This document shows, in pieces, positions 30,572-38,366 of a DNA stretch of 64,000 bases (its first letter is position 1; every line of letters begins with the position of its first letter). This DNA is from Congregibacter litoralis KT71. Lineage in GTDB: Bacteria > Pseudomonadota > Gammaproteobacteria > Pseudomonadales > Halieaceae. Below the pieces are notes generated by a model. It was not told the DNA's origin, did not search any database, and saw only the letters and a program-made list of their open reading frames with translations. The stretch covers positions 1,921,075-1,985,074 of the forward strand of contig NZ_CM002299.1 in assembly GCF_000153125.2 (NCBI RefSeq). The letters run 5' to 3'. Both the position numbers and the translations under genes were made by a program.

Positions 30572-32009
30572 ACCGTCCGTGACCGTGTCGAGGTTGCAAA
30601 GCGGTGTCCGTCGCGCCGAGCCTATGGTCTGGTTGAGTGCCGGTGCCGTGGTCCTTGCCCTGATGGTGTTGCTGGGTTTGTTGACCTTGCTGGCATCCCG
30701 GGGCTTTCCACACTTCTGGCCCCAGCCCCTGATACAGCTGCAAAGCGCCGAGGGTAACCCGCAGATCCAACTGGGCGTGATTCTTGATCGTGAGCTGGAT
30801 ACGAAGGAAACCCTCCATCGCGTGCTGCTACACCGTGGTGCCGAGGATTACTACGATTCGCCGTTGTTGTGGATAGACGAGGGGCGCGTAACGGATCGCA
30901 AGGTGCCCGAGAGTGCCGTGGTGATCGAGCGGAAAAACCAGGGACCTGTTTTTGGCTTTTTACAGGCCCTGGAGACAAAGAAACACTCGCAGGCCCTCAC
31001 GGGTCTGTCGCCACTGGCTCAGATAGCCAGGGTGGAAACGGCCCTGAGCGAAGGCCTCCCCGGGGCGGGTGGCCTGCTGCAGCTGCGCCTCGCATCCGGG
31101 CGGGTCATTGAGGTATCCCTTGAGGATTTGAGAACGGTCTATGCGCCAAATGCCATGACCGCGCGGGATAAGATCGCCCATTTCTTCGCGGCGATGGGGC
31201 GTTTTCTCGGTGATTCACCCCGTCAGGGCAATAGTCAGGGCGGCGTGTTTCCGGCCATTCTGGGCACCGTGATCCTTGTCATACTCATGGCCTTGATTGT
31301 GTCCCCGGTGGGCGTTCTGGCTGCAATTTATCTCCAGGAGTATGCCTATCGCGGGCCTGTGACCCGACTCGTGCGTATTGCGGTTAACAATCTCGCGGGC
31401 GTCCCTTCCGTCGTGTACGGTGTGTTCGGACTGGGGTTTTTTGTCTACGCCATCGGCGGGTCCCTGGACGCCCTGCTGTTCGAAGACAGGCTTCCCACTC
31501 CCACCCTGGGTAGTCCCGGGCTTCTCTGGTCAGCGCTTACCATGGCCTTGTTGACTCTTCCCGTAGTGATCGTCTCTACGGAGGAAGGCCTGGCGCGAGT
31601 GCCCACCAGTTTACGGGAGGGCAGCCTTGCCCTTGGGGCGACACGTGCCGAGACCCTGTGGAATGTTGTTCTTCCGGCGGCATCGCCTGCGATACTCACG
31701 GGATTGATTTTGGCGATAGCCCGGGCGACGGGGGAGGTCGCTCCCCTGTTATTGGTGGGTGTGGCGAAGTACGCTCCGGGATTGCCCGTGAGCGGGGAGT
31801 TTCCCTATCTCCATTTGGATCGACAGTTTATGCACCTGGGTTTTTCCGTCTACGACCTGGGTTTTCAGAGCACCCACATCGAAACCGTGGAGGGGCTGGT
31901 TTTTGCAACGGCCCTGCTCCTGGTGCTCATTGCCTTACTCCTGAATATTGCCGCTGTCCTGTTGCGCAGCCGCTTACGCAACGCCTTTAAACCCCAAGAA
32001 GCCGTCTGA
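30552..32009 (+). CDS. pstA: Phosphate ABC transporter permease PstA, long form
   Basis: Second permease subunit, 485 residues, longer than the roughly 300 of E. coli. A first helix (about residues 27-50) is followed by a soluble insert (about 55-225) and the permease core with the coupling motif SLALGATRAETLWNVVLPAA. The start is ATG at 30552, or at 30558, inside the end of pstC. The stop is directly followed by the pstB ATG. The insert parallels that of PstC, so the two soluble domains may pack together. Confidence 0.9.
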   Translation: MPMQTAEPSVTVSRLQSGVRRAEPMVWLSAGAVVLALMVLLGLLTLLASRGFPHFWPQPLIQLQSAEGNPQIQLGVILDRELDTKETLHRVLLHRGAEDYYDSPLLWIDEGRVTDRKVPESAVVIERKNQGPVFGFLQALETKKHSQALTGLSPLAQIARVETALSEGLPGAGGLLQLRLASGRVIEVSLEDLRTVYAPNAMTARDKIAHFFAAMGRFLGDSPRQGNSQGGVFPAILGTVILVILMALIVSPVGVLAAIYLQEYAYRGPVTRLVRIAVNNLAGVPSVVYGVFGLGFFVYAIGGSLDALLFEDRLPTPTLGSPGLLWSALTMALLTLPVVIVSTEEGLARVPTSLREGSLALGATRAETLWNVVLPAASPAILTGLILAIARATGEVAPLLLVGVAKYAPGLPVSGEFPYLHLDRQFMHLGFSVYDLGFQSTHIETVEGLVFATALLLVLIALLLNIAAVLLRSRLRNAFKPQEAV

Positions 32010-32831
32010 ATGAAAAGTCACAGTATCGATGTGAAGGCTCTTAAGAGAGCGCCAGCACCCTCCCGGGATGACGATGTGTGCCTGCGAGTAGAGGATTTAA
32101 GTCTTCATTACCTGCGCAGCCAGAACGTGGCCCTGCATAACGTCAGTCTTGAGATTCCCCGCAAGTGCGTGACGGCTTTTATCGGGCCTTCGGGCTGTGG
32201 TAAGTCGAGCTTACTTCGCTGCTTCAACCGCATGAACGACCTCATCGAAGGAAGTATTATCAGTGGTCACGTCTGGCTCGATGGGGAGGACGTGTATGCC
32301 AAGGGCGTGGATGTTGCGACCCTGCGCCGCCGGGTGGGGATGGTGTTTCAATCCCCGAATCCTTTTCCCAAGAGCATCTATGAAAACGTGGCCTTTGGGT
32401 TGCGGATTCAGGGGCTTAACAAAAAGCGCGTTCTGGACGAGCTTATTGAAAAGGCCTTACGCGCAGCGGCGCTCTGGGATGAGGTCAAAGATCGCCTCGA
32501 GGCGAACGCCCTGGTGCTGTCGGGAGGACAGCAGCAGCGCCTCGTGATTGCCCGGGCCATTGCCGTCGAGCCGGAAGTGCTGCTTCTTGATGAGCCGGCG
32601 TCCGCCCTTGATCCTATTTCGACGCTGCGAATTGAAGAGCTGATTTATGAACTCAAGACGCGCTATACCATTGTGATTGTGACCCATAATATGCAGCAGG
32701 CGGCTCGGGTGTCGGATATGACGGCCTTCATGAACCTTGGACGATTGGTGGAGTTCGGAGAAACAGATACACTCTTTACGAATCCTCGTGAATCACAAAC
32801 CGAGGACTACATAACCGGGCGCTACGGGTAA
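32010..32831 (+). CDS. pstB: Phosphate ABC transporter ATPase PstB
   Basis: ATP-binding subunit of the high-affinity phosphate importer, 273 residues. Walker A is GPSGCGKSS, the signature is LSGGQQQR and Walker B is [13 protein letters not shown]. The PstB-specific [10 protein letters not shown] and [22 protein letters not shown] blocks are present. It starts immediately after pstA. An intrinsic terminator begins three bases before the end of its stop codon. Confidence 0.96.
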   Translation: MKSHSIDVKALKRAPAPSRDDDVCLRVEDLSLHYLRSQNVALHNVSLEIPRKCVTAFIGPSGCGKSSLLRCFNRMNDLIEGSIISGHVWLDGEDVYAKGVDVATLRRRVGMVFQSPNPFPKSIYENVAFGLRIQGLNKKRVLDELIEKALRAAALWDEVKDRLEANALVLSGGQQQRLVIARAIAVEPEVLLLDEPASALDPISTLRIEELIYELKTRYTIVIVTHNMQQAARVSDMTAFMNLGRLVEFGETDTLFTNPRESQTEDYITGRYG

Positions 32832-32857
32832 CGGCGTTTTTCGCGTTACCTTTTTTT
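32828..32857 (+). terminator. Intrinsic terminator between pstB and phoU
   Basis: GTAACG-G-CG pairs with CGCGTTAC through a TTTTT loop (eight base pairs with one bulge), followed by C and seven T residues. The hairpin overlaps the pstB stop codon, so it should end or attenuate the phoB-pstB transcript ahead of phoU. Confidence 0.7.
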
Positions 32858-32879
32858 GTATTCAGTTTTTTTCTTACGG

Positions 32880-32923
32880 ATTTCCCGGGGATTCCCGGGT
32901 GACTTCCGCGAGATTCTCGCGAG
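32880..32923 (+). repeat. Four imperfect 11-bp repeats upstream of phoU
   Basis: Successive 11-base units ATTTCCCGGGG, ATTCCCGGGTG, ACTTCCGCGAG and ATTCTCGCGAG share an A-TTCYCGSG-G pattern. Units three and four create the palindrome CGCGAGA-T-TCTCGCG. Two further TTCCGG motifs follow by 32948. The unit equals about one helical turn. Confidence 0.55.
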
Positions 32924-32995
32924 ACACCAGGCGTTCCGGAACTTTCCGGTATCGCGGGCCCCTAATTTAAAAGAAGCGAAGCTCAAGGAGCAGGC

Positions 32996-33718
32996 GTGCA
33001 AGGCGATCAGCACAGGCAGCATATTTCCGGACAGTTCAATGCGGAACTGGATGCCATGAAAAACCATCTGCTGGAGATGGGAGGGCTCGTGGAGCAGCAG
33101 CTCGGCCGTGCCATGTCATCGCTGTTGGCTCGCGATAGCGGAGAAGCGCAGGAAGTGGTGCGCGCCGACCAGCAGATCAATGAAATGGAGCTTCAGATCG
33201 ATGAGGAGTGCTCGCGGATTCTGGCTCGGCGCCAACCCGCGGCAAGCGACCTGCGCCTGGTGCTCGCGGTAGCAAAGTCGACGACGGATCTGGAGCGTAT
33301 TGGCGACGAAGCAACGCGGATCGCGAGGCAGGCGACCAAACTCTCGGAATTGCCGCCTTCTTCGGGTACCACACCGGAGTTTCGCCTGATCAGTGGTCAC
33401 GTAGGAAACATGCTGCGCCAGGCACTGGACAGTTTTGCCCGTCTGGATGTGGCCCGGGCCATTGAGGTGGTTCTTGACGCGGACGCAGTGAATGCTGAAC
33501 ACGATGCCGCCATGGACAGTTTGCTACGTCTCATGAAGAACGACGCTGGCAGCATCGACGGGGTCGTTCATGAAATGTGGGCCCTGAGGGGGCTGGAACG
33601 TGTCGGTGCCCACGCGACGAATATTGCTGAGCAGGTAATCTATCTCGTGCGGGGCAGGGATGTGAGACATATGAAGCCTGGCGAATTGCAAAGCCTTCTC
33701 AAGGTCGATAAGCGATGA
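32996..33718 (+). CDS. phoU: Phosphate signalling/transport regulator PhoU
   Basis: Cytosolic negative regulator (240 residues) that links PstSCAB to PhoR. It consists of two three-helix bundles, each with a metal-binding E/DXXXD-type motif, seen in AKSTTDLERIGDEATRIA (first bundle) and ALRGLERVGAHATNIAEQV (second). The GTG start lies five bases after AAGGAG, an excellent ribosome site. It is separated from pstB by a terminator and a repeat-bearing 164-base gap, and its stop overlaps the hisC start (ATGA). Confidence 0.95.
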   Translation: MQGDQHRQHISGQFNAELDAMKNHLLEMGGLVEQQLGRAMSSLLARDSGEAQEVVRADQQINEMELQIDEECSRILARRQPAASDLRLVLAVAKSTTDLERIGDEATRIARQATKLSELPPSSGTTPEFRLISGHVGNMLRQALDSFARLDVARAIEVVLDADAVNAEHDAAMDSLLRLMKNDAGSIDGVVHEMWALRGLERVGAHATNIAEQVIYLVRGRDVRHMKPGELQSLLKVDKR

Positions 33719-34782
33719 GCCGTCGATTCTGGAGTGACCTCACTACGAGGCTGGAACCCTACACCCCGGGGGAACAACCCCAGGGCGACAATCTGCTGAA
33801 ACTCAACACCAATGAGAGTCCCTATCCGCCTTCGGAGCGTGTGCTGGAGGCGCTGGGGGCGCTCACCGGTGACGAGCTCCTGCGCTACCCCGACCCCGAG
33901 GCTACGGCATTGAGACAGGCAGCGGCGGATTTTCACGGTATTGCCGTGAACTGCGTGTTTGCCGGAAACGGGTCCGATGAAGTGCTGTCCCACGTTTTTC
34001 AGGGCCTCCTGAAACACAGCCGGGAGCTTCTCTTTCCTGACATCAGTTACAGCTTTTATCCCGTGTGGTGTCAGCTCCATGGCGTGCCCTATCGCAAGGT
34101 CCCCTTGAGGGAGGACTTCAGTATTCACGCTGAGGATTACGACAGTGCAGCAGCGGCGGTGATCGTTCCCAATCCCAATGCACCCACGGGGCTACTCGCA
34201 CCGCTGACGGTGATTCGTCAGTTTCTTGAATCGGCCCCCGATCGTCTCCTGGTGGTGGATGAGGCCTATATCGACTTCGGGGGTGAGTCGGCGGTTCCCT
34301 TACTTTCGGAGTACGACAACTTATTGGTGGTGCAAACGCTGTCAAAGTCCCGGGCCCTTGCCGGTCTTCGTATCGGCATGGCCTTCGGGTCTCCGGCGCT
34401 CATAGAGGGCCTTGAGCGAATAAAGGACAGCTTTAACTCCTACCCCCTTGGCGTCGCGGCGCAGCGTGCAGGGACGGAAGCGTATCGCGACAGCGATTGG
34501 TTTCGGCAATCCTGCAATGCTGTTATGGCCAACCGGCAGTCTTTGACCGATGCGCTGGTGGCCCTGGGTTTTGAGGTTTTGCCCTCCGCGGCAAACTTTG
34601 TGTTTGTAAAGCACAGCGCCGTATCGGGCCGCTTCATATTCGACGCGCTCCGGGAAGAGGGTGTGATAATACGGCGCTGGGACAAACCGCGTATCGAGGA
34701 TTATCTGAGGATAACTATCGGCACCGAGGAGCAATGTCAGCGCCTTGTAGAGACGCTGGGTCAGGTGCTAACGGATCTGTAG
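33715..34782 (+). CDS. hisC: Histidinol-phosphate aminotransferase
   Basis: PLP-dependent class I/II aminotransferase (355 residues) of histidine biosynthesis that converts imidazole-acetol phosphate to histidinol phosphate. The N-terminal LNTNESPYPPS block, the VVDEAYIDFGG segment with the cofactor-contacting Asp and Tyr, and the Schiff-base lysine in TLSKSRALAGLRIG are typical of HisC. The ATG overlaps the phoU stop, which suggests translational coupling to phoU. No other his gene is nearby. Some HisC-like enzymes prefer other substrates, so the exact substrate is inferred from family. Confidence 0.88.
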   Translation: MSRRFWSDLTTRLEPYTPGEQPQGDNLLKLNTNESPYPPSERVLEALGALTGDELLRYPDPEATALRQAAADFHGIAVNCVFAGNGSDEVLSHVFQGLLKHSRELLFPDISYSFYPVWCQLHGVPYRKVPLREDFSIHAEDYDSAAAAVIVPNPNAPTGLLAPLTVIRQFLESAPDRLLVVDEAYIDFGGESAVPLLSEYDNLLVVQTLSKSRALAGLRIGMAFGSPALIEGLERIKDSFNSYPLGVAAQRAGTEAYRDSDWFRQSCNAVMANRQSLTDALVALGFEVLPSAANFVFVKHSAVSGRFIFDALREEGVIIRRWDKPRIEDYLRITIGTEEQCQRLVETLGQVLTDL

Positions 34783-34811
34783 GGTCTTGTGAGGCGAGCT
34801 TTGGCGCAGCC

Positions 34812-35957
34812 CTAGCAACGCTGCAGAACAACGCTGCCAATGCTGTAACCGGCACCGAAGGACGATAAGACGCCCAACTCGCCAACGTCGAAGTCGTCGT
34901 GGTGCTTGTGAAAGGCAATCACCGATCCCGCGGAGCTGGTGTTCGCATATTCATCAAGAATAACCGGTGCCTCGTCGGTTGTAGCATCCCGCCCCAGCAC
35001 GCGTTTGGCGATGAGGACGTTCATGTTCAAGTTCGCCTGGTGTAACCACAGGCGTTTGAGATCGCCCGAGGCGATGTCAAGGCTGGCCAGTTGATCGTTG
35101 ATCTGAGCCGCTACGGCGGGACAGACTTCTTTGAAGACCTTGCGTCCTTCCTGAACAAACAGCTTGTCGGCTTTCCCGACTCCCGTTTCGTCACCACGGT
35201 TGAGAAAGCCGAAGTTGTTGCGGATATTGTTCGAAAACATGGTCTGAAGCCGGCTATCCAGCACCCGGAAGTTGCTTTCTGAGGGGCCCGGTTGATCACT
35301 GAGTATCATCGCCGTGCACACATCACCGAATATGAAGTGGGAATCCCGGTCCCGGAAATTCAGGTGGCCCGTGCAGATTTCCGGGTTGACCACCAGCACA
35401 TGGCGGGCGCTGCCACTTCTAATGGCATCCCGGGCCTGCTGAAGGCCAAAGGTTGCTGAGGAGCAGGCCACGTTCATATCGAAGGCAAAGCCACCGCTGC
35501 CCAGCGCAGACTGGATTTCCACTGCCATCGCCGGATAGGCTCGCTGCATGTTGGATGCCGCGCAAATCACCGCATCCAGATCTTCAGGTTCAAGGCCCGC
35601 CGTTTTCAGCGCCTCCCGCGCTGCGATGAGCGCCATCTCGCACATGACCGAGGGCTCGTCATTGGGGCGCTCGCTGATATTCGGCGTCATGCGGTGGGGA
35701 TCGAGAATACCCTCCTTATTGACGACGAAACGCGAGCGAATACCCGAGGCTTTCTCGATGAACTCTGCCGAGGAGTGGGCGAGGGCAGGCATATCCCCGG
35801 CGGCAATCGCGTCTGCGTGCTCGGCGTTATGCAGGTCCACAAACTGATTGAAGCTCTCCACCAACTCCTCGTTGCTGATGGAGTTGGGGGGTGTATACAG
35901 ACCGGTGCCGGTCAGGTAGACCTCTTTAGCCCCTGAAGATACCGACGTTCCGGTCAT
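34812..35957 (-). CDS. Beta-ketoacyl-ACP synthase III-like enzyme (PA3286 type)
   Basis: Thiolase-fold condensing enzyme of 381 residues. The catalytic triad is visible: Cys165 in [10 protein letters not shown], His306 in [11 protein letters not shown] and Asn339 in EYANTSSAG. Compared with standard FabH it carries an N-terminal insert (about residues 38-65, [13 protein letters not shown] and after). It closely resembles, from memory, the Pseudomonas PA3286 protein, which feeds medium-chain acyl-CoA from beta-oxidation into fatty acid synthesis. AGAGG precedes the ATG. It is next to gltA on the same strand but 49 bases apart. Confidence 0.86.
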   Translation of the reverse strand: MTGTSVSSGAKEVYLTGTGLYTPPNSISNEELVESFNQFVDLHNAEHADAIAAGDMPALAHSSAEFIEKASGIRSRFVVNKEGILDPHRMTPNISERPNDEPSVMCEMALIAAREALKTAGLEPEDLDAVICAASNMQRAYPAMAVEIQSALGSGGFAFDMNVACSSATFGLQQARDAIRSGSARHVLVVNPEICTGHLNFRDRDSHFIFGDVCTAMILSDQPGPSESNFRVLDSRLQTMFSNNIRNNFGFLNRGDETGVGKADKLFVQEGRKVFKEVCPAVAAQINDQLASLDIASGDLKRLWLHQANLNMNVLIAKRVLGRDATTDEAPVILDEYANTSSAGSVIAFHKHHDDFDVGELGVLSSFGAGYSIGSVVLQRC

Positions 35958-36006
35958 AGCTACCTCTACTTCTACGGTGTTTGGATGTGTTGCCGTCTGA
36001 AGACGA

Positions 36007-37299
36007 TCAGCTGCGATCGTCTATCTTCACGAAGTCGCGCTGCGCGTGACCCGTATAGAGCTGGCGTGGTCGGCCAATGCGATAGCTCCCGGAGATCATT
36101 TCGTTCCAGTGAGCAATCCAGCCAACGGTGCGGCCTACGGCAAAAATTACCGTGAACATGCTCGTGGGAATCCCGATAGCTTTGAGGATGATTCCCGAAT
36201 AGAAGTCCACGTTGGGGTAGAGTTTCTTTTCGATGAAGTAATCATCTTCCAGGGCGATTTCCTCGAGACGCTTGGCAATGGCGAGGAGGGGATCATTTTC
36301 AATGCCCAGCTCCGCCAGCACTTCATCGGCGGACTCTTTCATGACCTTGGCACGGGGATCAAAGTTTTTGTAGACGCGATGACCGAAACCCATGAGACGG
36401 AAGGGATCTTCCTTGTCCTTGGCGCGAGCAACATACTCATCGATGCGCGACACATCGCCGATCTCTTCGAGCATGTTCAATACGGCCTCGTTGGCCCCCC
36501 CGTGAGAGGGGCCCCAGAGTGCCGCAATGCCCGCAGCGATACAGGCGAAGGGATTAGCGCCGGATGAACCTGCAAGGCGGACCGTAGAGGTAGAAGCGTT
36601 TTGCTCGTGATCCGCGTGGAGCAGGAACACGCGATCCATGGCCTTGGCAAGAACCGGCGACACGTTGCTGGGCGCGCAAGGCGTGCCGAACATCATATGC
36701 AGAAAATTCTCGGCATAGCCCAGGCTGTTGTCCGGGTACATAAACGGCTGGCCGATGGAAAACTTGTAGCTCATCGCGGCGAGGGTCGGCATCTTGGCGA
36801 TGAGGCGGAACGCGGCTACCTGTCGGTGATGCTCGTCAGAGATGTCCAGAGAGTCGTGGTAAAACGCCGACAGAGCACCGACCACGCCACACATGATGGC
36901 CATGGGATGGGCATCGCGGCGAAAGCCGTTAAAGAAGGTGCGAATCTGTTCATGCACCATCGTGTGATTGTGCACAGTGCTCACAAACTTCTCTTTTTGC
37001 TCGGCATCGGGCAGTTCGCCGTAAAGCAGGAGATAGCAGGTTTCCAGGTAATCCGAGTGAGCGGCCAACTGGTCAATGGGGTAGCCGCGGTGCAGCAATA
37101 CACCTTTGCCGCCGTCGATATAGGTGATCTCCGATTCGCAGGATGCCGTGGAGACAAAGCCCGGATCGTAGGTAAACATTCCCTTGGCGGTAAGGCCGCC
37201 GACGTCGACTACATCGGGTCCGATAGATCCGGAGTAAACAGGCAGATCAACGCTGCCCTCAATGCCGTCGATGGTAAGGGTTGCTTTCTTTTGACTCAT
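36007..37299 (-). CDS. gltA: Citrate synthase
   Basis: Condenses oxaloacetate and acetyl-CoA to citrate, 430 residues, the hexameric type II enzyme of Gram-negatives. Active-site histidines are in LLHADHEQN (His228), WGPSHGGAN (His266) and [14 protein letters not shown] (His307). The start ATG follows a short leader from a strong promoter, TTGACA and TATAGT, in the shared region with sdhC. It is the divergent partner of the sdh-suc operon, so both arms of the TCA cycle start from one control region. Confidence 0.97.
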   Translation of the reverse strand: MSQKKATLTIDGIEGSVDLPVYSGSIGPDVVDVGGLTAKGMFTYDPGFVSTASCESEITYIDGGKGVLLHRGYPIDQLAAHSDYLETCYLLLYGELPDAEQKEKFVSTVHNHTMVHEQIRTFFNGFRRDAHPMAIMCGVVGALSAFYHDSLDISDEHHRQVAAFRLIAKMPTLAAMSYKFSIGQPFMYPDNSLGYAENFLHMMFGTPCAPSNVSPVLAKAMDRVFLLHADHEQNASTSTVRLAGSSGANPFACIAAGIAALWGPSHGGANEAVLNMLEEIGDVSRIDEYVARAKDKEDPFRLMGFGHRVYKNFDPRAKVMKESADEVLAELGIENDPLLAIAKRLEEIALEDDYFIEKKLYPNVDFYSGIILKAIGIPTSMFTVIFAVGRTVGWIAHWNEMISGSYRIGRPRQLYTGHAQRDFVKIDDRS

Positions 37300-37332
37300 G
37301 GGAAAACCCGCGTGTTTTCAGTGGGGTCGCCA

Positions 37333-37360
37333 ACTATAGAGAGTGCCAAACGTTTGTCAA
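37333..37360 (-). promoter_or_regulatory. gltA promoter
   Basis: On the minus strand: TTGACA at 37360-37355, a 16-base spacer and TATAGT at 37338-37333. The -35 matches consensus fully and the -10 at five of six positions. The start codon is 34 bases beyond the -10. Confidence 0.75.
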
Positions 37361-37424
37361 TTGACGCCTGGGCATCTTTCACACCCACGGCGCAAACAAC
37401 CGTAATTGCATTGATCGCTGTCAA

Positions 37425-37453
37425 TTGTAATGGACCTTTCGAATCTCTATACT
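37425..37453 (+). promoter_or_regulatory. sdhC operon promoter
   Basis: TTGTAA at 37425-37430, a 17-base spacer and TATACT at 37448-37453. The predicted start near 37460 gives a leader of about 140 bases before the sdhC GTG. The -35 overlaps a copy of the TGTCAATTG repeat. Confidence 0.65.
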
Positions 37454-37600
37454 CGCGCGGTTTTTAAGGGTATCGCTGCAGATGCGCGCGCTTCGGGGCG
37501 TTTGACGCGGGGATACAGAGCGAGTAGTGAGCGGACACGGCCTCAAGCGCGGCGTCCTCGGCTGCTCAAGGACCATTCCAAAGTCAGGAGCTGTCCGTCT

Positions 37601-37975
37601 GTGAAAGACAATCGTCCGGTCAATCTCGATATCGGCACCATCCGATTACCCATCACCGCCTACGCGTCGATCCTCCACCGGGTGTCCGGCGTGATTATGG
37701 TCGTGGCTTCTTTCCTCCTGCTGTGGGCGCTGGACCTCAGCCTTGCGGGGCCCGAGAGCTACGCGCGCCTCGGAGAGCTTTTTGGCAGCCCCTTGCTGAA
37801 GTTCGTCATCTGGGGCATCGCTACGGCGTTGCTCTACCACAGCTTTGCGGGTGTGAAGCACCTCATCATGGATTTTGGCGTCGGTGAGTCCATGGACGGG
37901 GGCGTGCTGGGTGCGCGTCTGGTGTTCGCTCTCACGGCGATTAGCGCCGTACTGATAGGAGTCGTCTTATGGTAA
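37601..37975 (+). CDS. sdhC: Succinate dehydrogenase cytochrome b556 subunit
   Basis: Membrane anchor subunit of complex II (124 residues, three helices) that binds heme b and ubiquinone with SdhD. The N-terminal RPVNLDIGTIRLPITAYASILHR signature region (quinone-site Ser and Arg, split here by function) is typical. The axial heme histidine lies in the YHSFAGVKHL segment. The GTG at 37601, ten bases after CAGGAG, gives the normal N-terminus; upstream in-frame codons extend into the promoter. The 3' end overlaps sdhD by seven bases. Confidence 0.93.
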   Translation: MKDNRPVNLDIGTIRLPITAYASILHRVSGVIMVVASFLLLWALDLSLAGPESYARLGELFGSPLLKFVIWGIATALLYHSFAGVKHLIMDFGVGESMDGGVLGARLVFALTAISAVLIGVVLW

Positions 37976-38328
37976 CTGCGGTTACAAGTCTTTCCCGTTC
38001 GGGTTTGTCCGATTGGTTGGTGCAGCGTGTCACTGCCGTTATCCTTCTGGCGTTCTTTGCTCTGGTTGGTGTGAAACTGGCAGCGGGCATCAGTTACGCC
38101 GAGTGGTCGGCACTGTTTTCCCAGACCTGGATGAAGATATTCACCATGCTGGCGATCCTGTCGCTTGCAGCCCATGCCTGGATTGGCATGTGGGGAGTGT
38201 TTACGGATTACCTCACTGAGCGGCTTATGGGCTCCCGGGGTAATGTTTTACGAATCGGCCTGCAGCTGTTGACCTCGCTCTCGCTGGTGGTTTTTGTGAT
38301 TTGGGGTGTCCAGATAGTCTGGGCCTGA
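37969..38328 (+). CDS. sdhD: Succinate dehydrogenase hydrophobic anchor subunit
   Basis: Second membrane anchor of complex II, 119 residues with three helices. The start SGLSDWLVQRVTAVILL and the AAHAWIGMWGVFTDY segment, which carries the heme-region histidine and the quinone-site residues, match SdhD. The ATG lies within the last codons of sdhC. Confidence 0.92.
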   Translation: MVTAVTSLSRSGLSDWLVQRVTAVILLAFFALVGVKLAAGISYAEWSALFSQTWMKIFTMLAILSLAAHAWIGMWGVFTDYLTERLMGSRGNVLRIGLQLLTSLSLVVFVIWGVQIVWA

Positions 38329-38366
38329 GTCGGTTAAAAAGTCCTGTAACAGGAGCTTGAAAACGA

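Larger units (their letters stand above)
37300..37600. other. Divergent gltA-sdhC regulatory region
   Basis: This 301-base gap carries no convincing gene. It holds a minus-strand promoter for gltA, a plus-strand promoter for sdhC and a 9-base direct repeat TGTCAATTG at 37355-37363 and 37419-37427. The rest (about 37460-37600) is a roughly 140-base GC-rich leader for sdhC. Confidence 0.6.

Noticed and set aside
37430..37600. In-frame 57-codon N-terminal extension of sdhC
   Set aside because: Its ATG overlaps the promoter -35, and the extra residues do not resemble SdhC. The GTG at 37601 with CAGGAG is preferred.
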